Assembly: GCA_025928415.1 (NCBI GenBank)
Contig: JAICJK010000124.1
Location: 1-7,086 of the forward strand
Length of the DNA stretch: 7,086 nt
DNA from: Solirubrobacteraceae bacterium
Lineage (GTDB): Bacteria; Actinomycetota; Thermoleophilia; Solirubrobacterales; Solirubrobacteraceae
Direction: 5' to 3'
The notes beneath the pieces were generated by a model that did no database searches, was not told where the DNA came from, and saw only the letters and a program-made list of their open reading frames with translations. The translations under genes and the position numbers were made by a program. How positions within the stretch are numbered: the stretch's first letter is position 1; each line of letters starts with the position of its first letter. This document shows, in pieces, positions 1 to 6,130 of the stretch.

Positions 1-660
1 CACCTTGGCGGCGGTGTAGGGCGTGTCGAACGGGCCGTCCGGCGCGATGTCCTTCGCGCTGCCGCCGTTGATGAGCCCGATCGCCCCGGCGTGGCGCGCC
101 TCGACGGTGAGGATCGAGATCGCGGCCTTCAGGTAGGCGGGCCTCTTGATGTTGAAGCCCTGGCCGAAGTAGGCGTGGACCCCGGTGTTCTCGAGCACCT
201 GCGCGGTGGCCTGGAACATGGCCTGGTCGGACGTCGTGCCCTTGAAGTCGAACTTCGGCTTCCTGGCCGCCTTCGACCCGAGCGCCTGCTTGAGCGCCTT
301 GACGTGCGCGTTCTCGTCCCGGGTGACGACCGCGAGGAACTTCGCGGTCAGCGGGTCGGTGATCTTGCCGCTCGCGGTGGCCTCGTCGTAGAACGCCGCC
401 TCGAGGTACTCGAGCGTCAGCGCGTAGTTGAGGATGCCGACGTCGCCCTTGCCGAAGCTCTTCGGCGGACGGCCGTGCGAGGCGGCGGCGAACGCCCCGG
501 GCGCGGTCACGGCGCTGAGCAGCGCGCCGCCGCCGACGGCGGCGCCGCCCGCCAGGCCGGCCTTCTTCAGGAAGTCGAGGCGGGAGTCGCCGGCGACCGC
601 GGCGGCGGACTCCCGGACGGCGCCGTCGACGTCGATCTCGGCAAGGTTGATCTCGTGCAT
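1..660 (-). CDS. Ferritin-like diiron-domain protein with N-terminal signal-like segment (3' end outside window)
   Basis: The reading frame stays open from the ATG at 660 to base 1, giving 220 residues without a stop, so the C-terminus is missing. The metal-site pattern of ferritin-like four-helix bundles is visible: Glu84 (LTLEYLE), Glu116-x-x-His119 (DENAH), Glu157 (VLENTG) and Glu187-x-x-His190 (EARH). This fits the Ferritin_2/DUF4439-like group often annotated 'ferritin-like domain-containing protein', whose role in iron or oxidative-stress handling is poorly defined. Residues 26-60 look like an export signal: SRLDFLKKAG, then a Gly/Ala-rich hydrophobic stretch ending in AFAAA. It resembles a Tat signal, but the second arginine of the twin pair is Leu28, and 25 residues precede the motif. 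The ATG has no clear Shine-Dalgarno. It lies 59 bp downstream of the phosphotriesterase-like gene on the same strand and may be partly co-transcribed with it. The family assignment is firm; export is uncertain. Confidence 0.85.
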   Translation of the reverse strand, partial: MHEINLAEIDVDGAVRESAAAVAGDSRLDFLKKAGLAGGAAVGGGALLSAVTAPGAFAAASHGRPPKSFGKGDVGILNYALTLEYLEAAFYDEATASGKITDPLTAKFLAVVTRDENAHVKALKQALGSKAARKPKFDFKGTTSDQAMFQATAQVLENTGVHAYFGQGFNIKRPAYLKAAISILTVEARHAGAIGLINGGSAKDIAPDGPFDTPYTAAKV

Positions 661-666
661 GCCCGC

Positions 667-695
667 AGTTCGGGAGCGCCGGGCGCGCGGTTCAA
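667..695 (-). promoter_or_regulatory. Possible weak promoter of the ferritin-like gene
   Basis: On the minus strand a TTGAAC (690-695) is followed after exactly 17 bp by CGAACT (667-672), which ends 6 nt before the ATG at 660. The -35 matches TTGACA at four positions; the -10 is poor. The arrangement would give a leaderless transcript like those of the neighbouring genes. Read-through from the upstream phosphotriesterase-like gene is an alternative. Confidence 0.25.
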
Positions 696-719
696 CAGCT
701 GGCGCCGCGCCGCTCGCGC

Positions 720-1670
720 TCAGGCGGCCAGCCAGCGGTGCACGTTCGCGCCGACCATCGCGTCGAGGTCGGCCTCCGCCACGCCTGCGTCGCGCAGCGC
801 GGGGAAGATCCGCTCGAAGACCAGCGAGAAGTGCCAGTCGGGGGCCAGGGCGTGCTTGAGCTCGGGCGGGAACCAGTCGATCGTCGCGCACGCGTCCTGG
901 CCGATGACCAGGCGGTCGGCGTGGCCGCGCTCGCACAGCGCGACGATCGTCGCGTTGCGCGGGCCCTCCGGCAGGAACACCGCGTCCAGGCCGTAGCGGT
1001 CCATGCCGAGCATGGCCCCGGTGGCCAGGAGCTCCTCGATGTGCTCCAGGTCGCCGGTGTCGCCGGTGTGGGCCAGCAGCACCTTGGACGGGTCGACGCC
1101 CTCCTCGGCGAAGATCCCCATCTGCAGCAGGCCGGTGTGCGTGCCCGGGTGGGTGTGGGCCATGATCGGCGCGCCCGTGCGCAGCGACGCCTGGGCGACG
1201 GCGCGGTGGACCTTGTCGACGTCCGGCGTGATCCCGGGCTCGTCGGCCGCGCACTTGAGGAAGTGCGCGCGCACCGGCGTCCCCTGGATGCCACGCTCGA
1301 GGTCGTGCACGAAGCAGTCGGCGAGGGCGTCGACCTCGCGGTTCTGGAAGTAGTGCGGCAGGAACGTGTAGTGCTGGCCGTAGACGCCGGTCGCCATCAC
1401 GAAGCGCACGCCGGTCGCCTCCTGGACCTGCAGGTTCAGGCGCACGTCGCGGTTGAGGTCGAGGACCGACGGGTCGCAGATCGTCTTGACGCCGTGCGCC
1501 TGGGCGCCCTTGGTCTCGCGCACCGCGGCGTCGAACTCGGCTTCGGCGTCGACGAGGTGCGGCCACTGGAAGCGCAGGCCCTCGTGGGCGGTGATGAGGT
1601 GCTCGTGGACGAGCGTGCGGCCGAGGTCGGCGGCGTCGACGGGGCCGGCGGTGGTGGCGATGGGGGGCAT
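720..1670 (-). CDS. Phosphotriesterase-family metal-dependent hydrolase (PTE-like, probable lactonase/esterase)
   Basis: The 316-residue product is an amidohydrolase-fold enzyme of the phosphotriesterase family, which uses a binuclear metal centre to hydrolyse phosphotriesters, lactones or related esters. All expected ligands can be placed: His22-x-His24 in LVHEHL, the bridging Lys139 in HFLKCA, His172 in MAHTHPG, His201 in LLAHTGDTGD, and Asp259 in VIGQDA. The Lys-to-His and His-to-His spacings (33 and 29) agree closely with the classical enzyme (32 and 29). The length is normal for the PLL/Php-like members, and there is no signal peptide, so it should be cytoplasmic. The ATG at 1670 lies just before the GPVDAADLGRTLVHEH start typical of the family. 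The physiological substrate cannot be read from sequence; lactonase activity is common in this group. A TetR-type regulator gene lies 57 bp upstream on the same strand and is the probable controller. Confidence 0.92.
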   Translation of the reverse strand: MPPIATTAGPVDAADLGRTLVHEHLITAHEGLRFQWPHLVDAEAEFDAAVRETKGAQAHGVKTICDPSVLDLNRDVRLNLQVQEATGVRFVMATGVYGQHYTFLPHYFQNREVDALADCFVHDLERGIQGTPVRAHFLKCAADEPGITPDVDKVHRAVAQASLRTGAPIMAHTHPGTHTGLLQMGIFAEEGVDPSKVLLAHTGDTGDLEHIEELLATGAMLGMDRYGLDAVFLPEGPRNATIVALCERGHADRLVIGQDACATIDWFPPELKHALAPDWHFSLVFERIFPALRDAGVAEADLDAMVGANVHRWLAA

Positions 1671-1678
1671 GACCGCCG

Positions 1679-1684
1679 ACGCTA
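1679..1684 (-). promoter_or_regulatory. -10 box of the phosphotriesterase-like gene, leaderless arrangement
   Basis: Minus-strand TAGCGT fits the actinobacterial TANNNT -10 pattern and ends 8 nt before the ATG at 1670. Transcription would then begin at or next to the start codon. No Shine-Dalgarno is evident in the 8 nt between. Confidence 0.45.
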
Positions 1685-1691
1685 GTCGACG

Positions 1692-1707
1692 GGCGCGCCG
1701 GCGCGCC
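1692..1707. promoter_or_regulatory. 16-bp palindrome, candidate operator for the adjacent TetR regulator
   Basis: GGCGCGCCGGCGCGCC is a perfect palindrome (two abutting GGCGCGCC octamers) in the 57-bp gap between the TetR gene and the phosphotriesterase-like gene. Relative to the -10 box at 1679-1684 it covers the spacer and -35 zone, the usual site for a repressor. Its pure G+C composition in a GC-rich genome makes chance occurrence a real possibility, so operator function is an inference. Confidence 0.3.
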
Positions 1708-1727
1708 AGGAGCGCGTCGCGCGGCGC

Positions 1728-2330
1728 CTAGGAGGGACCGAGCACGCGGCAGATGAAGCGAGCGCCCTCGGCGGCGTCCATCCCGCCCTCGCCCATCGCG
1801 TCCAGCGCGGAGGTGAGCAGGCCGCCGTAGGCCGTCAGCAGGGCGCCGGGCGGCAGGTCGGCCCGCACGGTGCCCTCCGCCTGCGCGCGCTCCATGACGG
1901 TGATCAGCCGCTGGTTGAGCGCGGCTCGGTAGCGCTGCATCTCGGGCACGCGCGCGGAGGTGTAGCGGTACAGGCGGTAACGGTCGCCGACCTCGAGCAT
2001 CGCCCGCGTGGCGCGCTCGAGCGCCTCCCCCGGCGACCCCGGGGCGTCGTCGAGCGTCCGCTCGAGCGCCGCGAGCGTCGCGGAGTAGGTCCGGTCGCGC
2101 AGCGCGTCGAGCAGGTCGTCGCGCGAGGCGAAGTGGCGGTGCACCGTGGCCCGGTGCAGGCCGGCGGACTCGGCGATCTGCTGCATGGAGGCGCGGGGGC
2201 GCTCGGAGAGCACCCTGGCCGCGGACTCGAGGATGGCCTCGACGTTGCGCCTGGCGTCCACCCGGCGGGCGCGGTCCGACGACGCGTCCGCGGCGGCGGC
2301 GAAGCCGGCGATCGGTGCTCGCTGGATCAT
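1728..2330 (-). CDS. TetR/AcrR-family transcriptional regulator
   Basis: This is a 200-residue protein with the TetR-type N-terminal helix-turn-helix at about residues 48-68 (MQQIAESAGLHRATVHRHF), preceded by the ARRNVEAILESAARVLSE helix and followed by SRDDLLDALRD. The remaining roughly 120 residues are helical, as expected for the ligand-binding and dimerisation domain; the ligand cannot be predicted. I chose the ATG at 2330. The frame extends upstream to a TTG at 2375, but that 15-residue extension is Arg-rich and crosses a good -10 box, and TetR proteins of about 200 residues are typical. About 20 poorly ordered residues precede the HTH domain. The gene is transcribed away from the small membrane protein at 2447 and towards the phosphotriesterase-like gene 57 bp downstream, its most likely target. 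The regulator family is certain; the regulon is inferred. Confidence 0.92.
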   Translation of the reverse strand: MIQRAPIAGFAAAADASSDRARRVDARRNVEAILESAARVLSERPRASMQQIAESAGLHRATVHRHFASRDDLLDALRDRTYSATLAALERTLDDAPGSPGEALERATRAMLEVGDRYRLYRYTSARVPEMQRYRAALNQRLITVMERAQAEGTVRADLPPGALLTAYGGLLTSALDAMGEGGMDAAEGARFICRVLGPS

Positions 2331-2339
2331 TGCAGGCCC

Positions 2340-2345
2340 AAAGTA
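2340..2345 (-). promoter_or_regulatory. -10 box of the tetR-type gene, leaderless arrangement
   Basis: Minus-strand TACTTT ends 9 nt before the ATG at 2330. The 9 nt between contain GGCCTGC, which also occurs at the same place in the divergent promoter at 2432. No Shine-Dalgarno is seen. The position supports the ATG at 2330 over the upstream TTG. Confidence 0.5.
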
Positions 2346-2431
2346 CCCGACCCGTCGCCGCCGGACCACCCGCAACCCGCGCGGCCTCGCGCCACGCTGG
2401 GGAATTCGTGGTGTCCACCCGCGATGCCGGG

Positions 2432-2437
2432 TAGTCT
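2432..2437 (+). promoter_or_regulatory. -10 box of the small membrane protein gene, leaderless arrangement
   Basis: TAGTCT ends 9 nt before the GTG at 2447, separated by CGGCCTGCT, with no Shine-Dalgarno. No convincing -35 is present at 17 bp. It forms a divergent pair with the TetR promoter about 90 bp away. Confidence 0.5.
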
Positions 2438-2446
2438 CGGCCTGCT

Positions 2447-2716
2447 GTGAACTGGACGTTCCTCTACCTCATGCTGTTCCTGAAGCTCCCGATCGCCGGG
2501 CTGCTGTGGATCGTGTGGTGGGCGATCCACGCCGAGCCCGACTCCGAGCCCGGCGAGCACGGCTCGGACGACGGCGGCTCCAAGCGTCCGGTGCACCCCC
2601 GCGGCCCGCTGCCCCACCTCCCGCGGCGCGGCCCGCACGGCGGCCGCCAGCTTCCGGCGCCGCCGCGCACGCGCAGCGCGGTCAGCGCCAGGGCCCGCCG
2701 CATCTCCCGCCCCTGA
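2447..2716 (+). CDS. Small single-span membrane protein, function unknown
   Basis: The 89-residue product starts at a GTG. Residues about 4-27 form one hydrophobic, tryptophan-rich membrane segment (NWTFLYLMLFLKLPIAGLL, then WIVWWAIH). An acidic linker follows (about residues 30-44, EPDSEPGEHGSDDGG), then a Pro/Arg/Gly-rich basic tail containing RRGPHGGRQLPAPPRTRS. This build, an N-terminal anchor with a disordered cytoplasmic tail and a GPHG...PAPPRTR signature, is one I associate with small uncharacterised actinobacterial proteins; I cannot assign a function. The charge layout suggests the tail stays in the cytoplasm. The -10 box at 2432, the sensible membrane segment from the first codon and the 14-bp spacing to dcd support a real gene. 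GTG is preferred because no other in-frame start keeps the whole membrane segment. Confidence 0.7.
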   Translation: MNWTFLYLMLFLKLPIAGLLWIVWWAIHAEPDSEPGEHGSDDGGSKRPVHPRGPLPHLPRRGPHGGRQLPAPPRTRSAVSARARRISRP

Positions 2717-2722
2717 CAGACT
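2717..2722 (+). promoter_or_regulatory. Possible -10 box of dcd, leaderless arrangement
   Basis: CAGACT ends 8 nt before the ATG at 2731 and directly follows the TGA stop (2714-2716) of the upstream gene. It departs from TANNNT at its first base, so it is weaker than its neighbours. The gap to the ATG is G/C-rich with no Shine-Dalgarno. Co-transcription with the upstream gene is also possible. Confidence 0.35.
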
Positions 2723-2730
2723 GCGGCCCC

Positions 2731-3309
2731 ATGCCGACCTCCGTGCTGTCCGACGGCACGATCCGCCGCCTCGTCGAGGAGGGCGCGATCAAGCTCGACC
2801 CGTGGGACCCCGCGATGGTGCAGCCCGCCAGCGTCGACCTCAGGCTCGGTTCGTCGTTCCGGGTCTTCCACAACTTCCGCGTCGAGTCGATCGACCTCGC
2901 CCACCCGCCCACGAACCTCACCGAGCACGTCGCCGTCGGCGACGGCGAGTCGTTCGTCATCCATCCCGGCGAGTTCGTCCTCGGGCGCACGGCGGAGTGG
3001 GTCGAGCTGCCGGACGACCTCGTCGCCCGGATCGAGGGCAAGAGCTCGCTGGGGCGCCTGGGCCTGATCGTCCACGCGACCGCGGGATTCGTCGACCCGG
3101 GCTGGCAGGGCACGCTGACCCTCGAGATCACGAACCTGACCCGGGTGCCGATCGTCCTGTGGCCCGGCAAGCCGATCGCGCAGCTCTCGTTCATGACGCT
3201 CGACGCGCCGGCGCAGCGGCCGTACGGGCATCCCGAGCTCGGCTCGCACTACCACGGGCAGGTCGACGCGACCGAGTCGCGCTATGAAGGCGGCCCCGCC
3301 GCGCGCTAG
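2731..3309 (+). CDS. dcd: dCTP deaminase, probably the bifunctional dUMP-forming type
   Basis: This 192-residue cytoplasmic enzyme of pyrimidine deoxynucleotide metabolism deaminates dCTP on the route to dUMP and dTMP. Family motifs run in order: VQPASVDLRLG (residues 30-40), HPGEFVLG (78-85), IEGKSSLGRLGL (101-112), HATAGFVDPGWQG (115-127), TLEITNL (130-136) and WPGKPIAQLSF (144-154). Offset by six from E. coli Dcd, Lys104, Ser105, Arg109 and the catalytic Glu132 sit where Arg110, Ser111, Arg115 and Glu138 do. Lysine in EGKSSLGRLG and the HxTAGFxDPG segment match the Mycobacterium and Methanocaldococcus enzymes that also hydrolyse dUTP, so a dCTP deaminase/dUTP diphosphatase is likely; this is an inference. 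The ATG at 2731 gives the usual family length. The frame is open further upstream to 2146, but that part translates to low-complexity sequence antisense to or overlapping other genes. Confidence 0.96.
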   Translation: MPTSVLSDGTIRRLVEEGAIKLDPWDPAMVQPASVDLRLGSSFRVFHNFRVESIDLAHPPTNLTEHVAVGDGESFVIHPGEFVLGRTAEWVELPDDLVARIEGKSSLGRLGLIVHATAGFVDPGWQGTLTLEITNLTRVPIVLWPGKPIAQLSFMTLDAPAQRPYGHPELGSHYHGQVDATESRYEGGPAAR

Positions 3310-3328
3310 TACAGGCGGCCTGATGTAT

Positions 3329-3334
3329 TAGGGT
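3329..3334 (+). promoter_or_regulatory. -10 box of the 74-residue membrane protein gene, leaderless arrangement
   Basis: TAGGGT, in the context GTATTAGGGT, ends 6 nt before the ATG at 3341. The intervening CGGCGC has no Shine-Dalgarno. The box lies in a 31-bp gap after the dcd stop. Confidence 0.5.
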
Positions 3335-3340
3335 CGGCGC

Positions 3341-3565
3341 ATGGTCCACGCGCTGCTCGTCCTGGCGTCCATCGAGAGCCACAGCAAGACGGCGTTCTAC
3401 ATCGCCGGCGGCCTGCTCGTGGCGTGGGCGGTGCTCGTCGCCGCGTACGGGATCCAGCGCGCGGAGGCCGGGTTCCCGGCCGGCCTGTCGCAGCAGCGCG
3501 CGCTGATCGGCGTGACGGTGGTGCTGGTCGCCGCGGCGGTGGCCACGTCGATCATCACCGCCTGA
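3341..3565 (+). CDS. Small two-span membrane protein, function unknown
   Basis: The 74-residue protein has two clear membrane segments, about residues 17-38 (TAFYIAGGLLVAWAVLVAAY) and 54-73 (ALIGVTVVLVAAAVATSIIT), joined by a short loop with a GFPAGLSQQR motif. No enzymatic motif is present. It resembles small inner-membrane proteins common in this kind of actinobacterium, but I do not recognise a characterised relative. It has its own -10 box just upstream. The gene is unusual at its 3' end: its last 11 codons, including the stop, are the first part of a 59-bp tandem repeat that continues to 3684, so further copies of the gene tail lie downstream in other frames. Only the first copy is used, and its stop at 3563-3565 fixes the protein end whatever the copy number. 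Confidence 0.8.
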   Translation: MVHALLVLASIESHSKTAFYIAGGLLVAWAVLVAAYGIQRAEAGFPAGLSQQRALIGVTVVLVAAAVATSIITA

Positions 3566-3575
3566 CGATGCGCGA

Positions 3576-3609
3576 CGACGGCCACTGCCGAGCGGCGGTG
3601 GCCACGTCG
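3576..3609 (+). terminator. Strong hairpin at the first repeat junction, possible terminator
   Basis: GGCCACTGCC (3580-3589) pairs with GGCGGTGGCC (3594-3603) around a GAGC loop, with one T-G wobble. The flanking CGAC (3576-3579) and GTCG (3606-3609) extend the stem past a 2-nt bulge. It begins 10 nt after the stop codon of the membrane protein gene. There is no T-tract, so intrinsic termination is uncertain. An equivalent structure recurs 59 bp downstream. Confidence 0.4.
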
Positions 3610-3634
3610 GTCATCACCGCCTGACGATGCGCGA

Positions 3635-3668
3635 CGACGGCCACTGCCGAGCGGCGGTGGCCACGTCG
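3635..3668 (+). terminator. Second copy of the repeat-junction hairpin
   Basis: This is the same stem as at 3576-3609, shifted by one 59-bp period: GGCCACTGCC (3639-3648) with GGCGGTGGCC (3653-3662), again with a GAGC loop and CGAC/GTCG extension. It also lacks a T-tract. Confidence 0.35.
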
Positions 3669-3712
3669 ATCATCACCGCCTGACCCGGGTCGTCGCCGGA
3701 CACCGCGCCGCG

Positions 3713-3726
3713 GCCCCCGCGGGGGC
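3713..3726 (+). terminator. GC-only hairpin upstream of gltA, possible terminator
   Basis: GCCCCCGCGGGGGC is a perfect palindrome able to form a 5-bp stem with a CGCG loop. It lies in the 253-bp gap between the small membrane protein and gltA, after the tandem repeat and about 60 bp before the gltA -10 box. No T-tract follows. Apart from the repeat, this hairpin and the gltA promoter, I see nothing else in the gap. Confidence 0.3.
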
Positions 3727-3785
3727 AGGTTCACGCGCGCGCGAGTGCGGGCATCCGCCCTCAGGGAGCGGCGCTCGGCGACGGC

Positions 3786-3814
3786 TAGAGTGCGACCCGA
3801 CCCTCAAGAAGGAG
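3786..3814 (+). promoter_or_regulatory. gltA -10 box and strong ribosome binding site
   Basis: TAGAGT (3786-3791) fits the TANNNT -10 pattern. AAGAAGGAG (3806-3814) is the best Shine-Dalgarno in the window, 4 nt before the ATG at 3819. Transcription starting about 7 nt after the -10 box would leave a leader of roughly 20 nt containing the ribosome site. This is the only gene here with a clear leader. Confidence 0.55.
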
Positions 3815-3818
3815 CGAG

Positions 3819-5153
<1,335 letters not shown>

Positions 5154-5162
5154 GCCGCGCCC

Positions 5163-5205
5163 CAGGCCCGTCCCCCGGCGCGCCGGGGGACGGTGGGCGG
5201 GCCTG
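5163..5205 (+). terminator. Nested strong hairpin after gltA, probable terminator
   Basis: The inner element, 5170-5191, is a perfect 22-bp palindrome running from GTCCCCCGGC to GCCGGGGGAC. The outer arms CAGGCCC (5163-5169) and GGGCCTG (5199-5205) also pair, with a one-sided 7-nt bulge (5192-5198). It starts 10 bp after the gltA stop and ends 1 bp before the -10 box of the next gene, where it would insulate the two transcripts. No T-tract is present, as is common in GC-rich actinobacteria. Confidence 0.65.
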
Positions 5206-5206
5206 A

Positions 5207-5212
5207 CAGGAT
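5207..5212 (+). promoter_or_regulatory. Possible -10 box (or ribosome site) of the DMT transporter gene
   Basis: CAGGAT ends 6 nt before the GTG at 5219, the leaderless spacing seen at neighbouring genes. The embedded AGGA (5208-5211), 7 nt before the GTG, could instead be a Shine-Dalgarno, so the reading is ambiguous. Confidence 0.35.
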
Positions 5213-5218
5213 CGCGGC

Positions 5219-6067
5219 GTGCTCGCCGTCGCCCTCTCCCTCGCCGCCTCGTGCTCGTGGGGCGTGGCGGACTTCGCGGGCGGGCTGTTCAGCCGGCGCT
5301 GGCACGCGGTGGCGGTCCTGCTCGTCGTCGAGACGGCGGGCCTGCTCACCGCCGGCATCATCGTCGTCGCGGCGGCCGAGCCCTTCCCGGACGCCCGCTC
5401 TACGCTGCTCGCGCTCGTGGCGGGCACCGCGGGGATCGCCGGCCTCGGGCTGTTCTTCAGCGCGCTGTCGGTCGGCTCGATGTCGATCGTCGCCCCGCTG
5501 GCGGCCACGGGCGCCGTGGTCCCGGTCGCCGTCGGCGTGGCGACGGGCGACCGGATCACGGTCGTCATCGGGATCGGGCTGGCGATCGCGCTCGCGGGCA
5601 TCGCGCTCGCGGCCCAGGAGGGCGGCGAGGAGTCCGGCGCCGTCGCCGGGCACCACGGCCGCAGCGTGTTGCTGGCCTTCGCCGCGGCGCTCGCCTTCGG
5701 CACGTTCTTCGTCGCCTACGACGGCGCCGCCGACGGCTCGGTGAGCTGGGCCATCCTGCTCGCGCGCGTGCCCGCGATCCCGCTCGCCGGCGGGCTGATG
5801 GCCGTGCGGCGGATCCCGCCCGTCCGCGGGCCGGACCTGCTGAAGGTCGGCGTCGCGGGACAGCTCGACTGCGTGGCGACCGCGCTCTACGCCGCCGCCG
5901 TGACGCGCGGCGAGCTCAGCGTCGTCGCGGTCGTCGGGTCGCTGTATCCCGTCGCCACGGTGCTGCTGGCGCGCGCCGTCCTCGGCGAGCGTCTGCGCAC
6001 GGCGCAGGCGATCGGCGTGCTCGCGGCGCTGGCGGGCGTGGCGCTGGTGAGCGCGGGCAGCGCGTGA
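5219..6067 (+). CDS. EamA/DMT-superfamily transporter
   Basis: The 282-residue integral membrane protein is almost entirely hydrophobic helices, about ten in all, arranged as two EamA-type repeats (roughly residues 1-133 and 148-282) joined by a short charged, His/Gly-rich linker (about 134-147, QEGGEESGAVAGHHG). The family signatures are SCSWGVADFAGGL near the N-terminus and SLYPVATVLLARAVLGERL at about 241-259, with the conserved Glu257. Family members usually export metabolites or amino acids; the substrate cannot be inferred here. The start is a GTG at 5219, immediately before the first membrane helix and 65 bp after gltA. No other ATG or GTG in frame preserves helix one. It is followed by a 78-bp gap with regulatory-looking repeats, so it is probably a single-gene unit. 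Confidence 0.88.
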   Translation: MLAVALSLAASCSWGVADFAGGLFSRRWHAVAVLLVVETAGLLTAGIIVVAAAEPFPDARSTLLALVAGTAGIAGLGLFFSALSVGSMSIVAPLAATGAVVPVAVGVATGDRITVVIGIGLAIALAGIALAAQEGGEESGAVAGHHGRSVLLAFAAALAFGTFFVAYDGAADGSVSWAILLARVPAIPLAGGLMAVRRIPPVRGPDLLKVGVAGQLDCVATALYAAAVTRGELSVVAVVGSLYPVATVLLARAVLGERLRTAQAIGVLAALAGVALVSAGSA

Positions 6068-6093
6068 GCGCCGAGCGCATGTCCACCGGCGAT

Positions 6094-6111
6094 CTGTGCG
6101 CTGCGCCACAG
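6094..6111. promoter_or_regulatory. Inverted repeat CTGTG-N8-CACAG upstream of the acetyltransferase gene
   Basis: CTGTG (6094-6098) and CACAG (6107-6111) are perfect inverted half-sites 8 bp apart. Their right arm reaches the expected -35 zone of the promoter whose -10 box is TACAAT (6131). This could be a second protein-binding site; arms this short could also occur by chance. Confidence 0.25.
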
Positions 6112-6113
6112 TC

Positions 6114-6130
6114 GGTAGCGATCTGCTACC
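6114..6130. promoter_or_regulatory. Perfect inverted repeat GGTAGC-N5-GCTACC, candidate operator
   Basis: GGTAGC (6114-6119) and GCTACC (6125-6130) flank GATCT and directly abut the -10 box TACAAT. The 17-bp element therefore fills the spacer of the acetyltransferase promoter, the position at which a repressor or a MerR-type activator acts. It is AT-richer than its surroundings, which makes chance less likely. No regulator gene lies next to it, so the binding protein is unknown. Confidence 0.5.

Larger units (their letters stand above)
3533..3684. repeat. 59-bp tandem direct repeat, about 2.6 copies
   Basis: Copy 1 is 3533-3591, copy 2 is 3592-3650, and partial copy 3 is 3651-3684 (34 bp). 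The copies are identical except for one A-to-G change at 3610 in copy 2. Each unit begins with the last codons and TGA of the 74-residue membrane protein gene and continues with 26 bp of downstream sequence. Because 59 is not a multiple of three, the extra copies are out of frame with the gene. Near-identity indicates a recent tandem duplication. Confidence 0.97.

Noticed and set aside
91..996. Plus-strand open frames over 91-996 and 738-1685
   Set aside because: They are antisense to the ferritin-like and phosphotriesterase-like genes, whose metal-binding residues are intact. The plus-strand products lack recognisable features.
2331..2375. TTG start for the TetR regulator at 2375
   Set aside because: It would add 15 Arg-rich residues translated through the TACTTT -10 box. 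The ATG at 2330 has correct promoter spacing.
2146..2730. Upstream extension of the dcd frame to 2146
   Set aside because: The extra 195 residues run antisense to the TetR gene and overlap the small membrane gene. Dcd family length and motifs fit the ATG at 2731 exactly.
3424..3624. Second-frame open frame running through copies 1 and 2 of the tandem repeat
   Set aside because: It is a +1-frame shadow of the 74-residue membrane protein gene, kept open by the repeat. Its first half is an Arg/Gly-rich non-protein-like sequence.
3533..3684. Tandem repeat considered as a short CRISPR array
   Set aside because: The units abut directly with no variable spacers, contain a gene's coding tail, and have no cas gene nearby.
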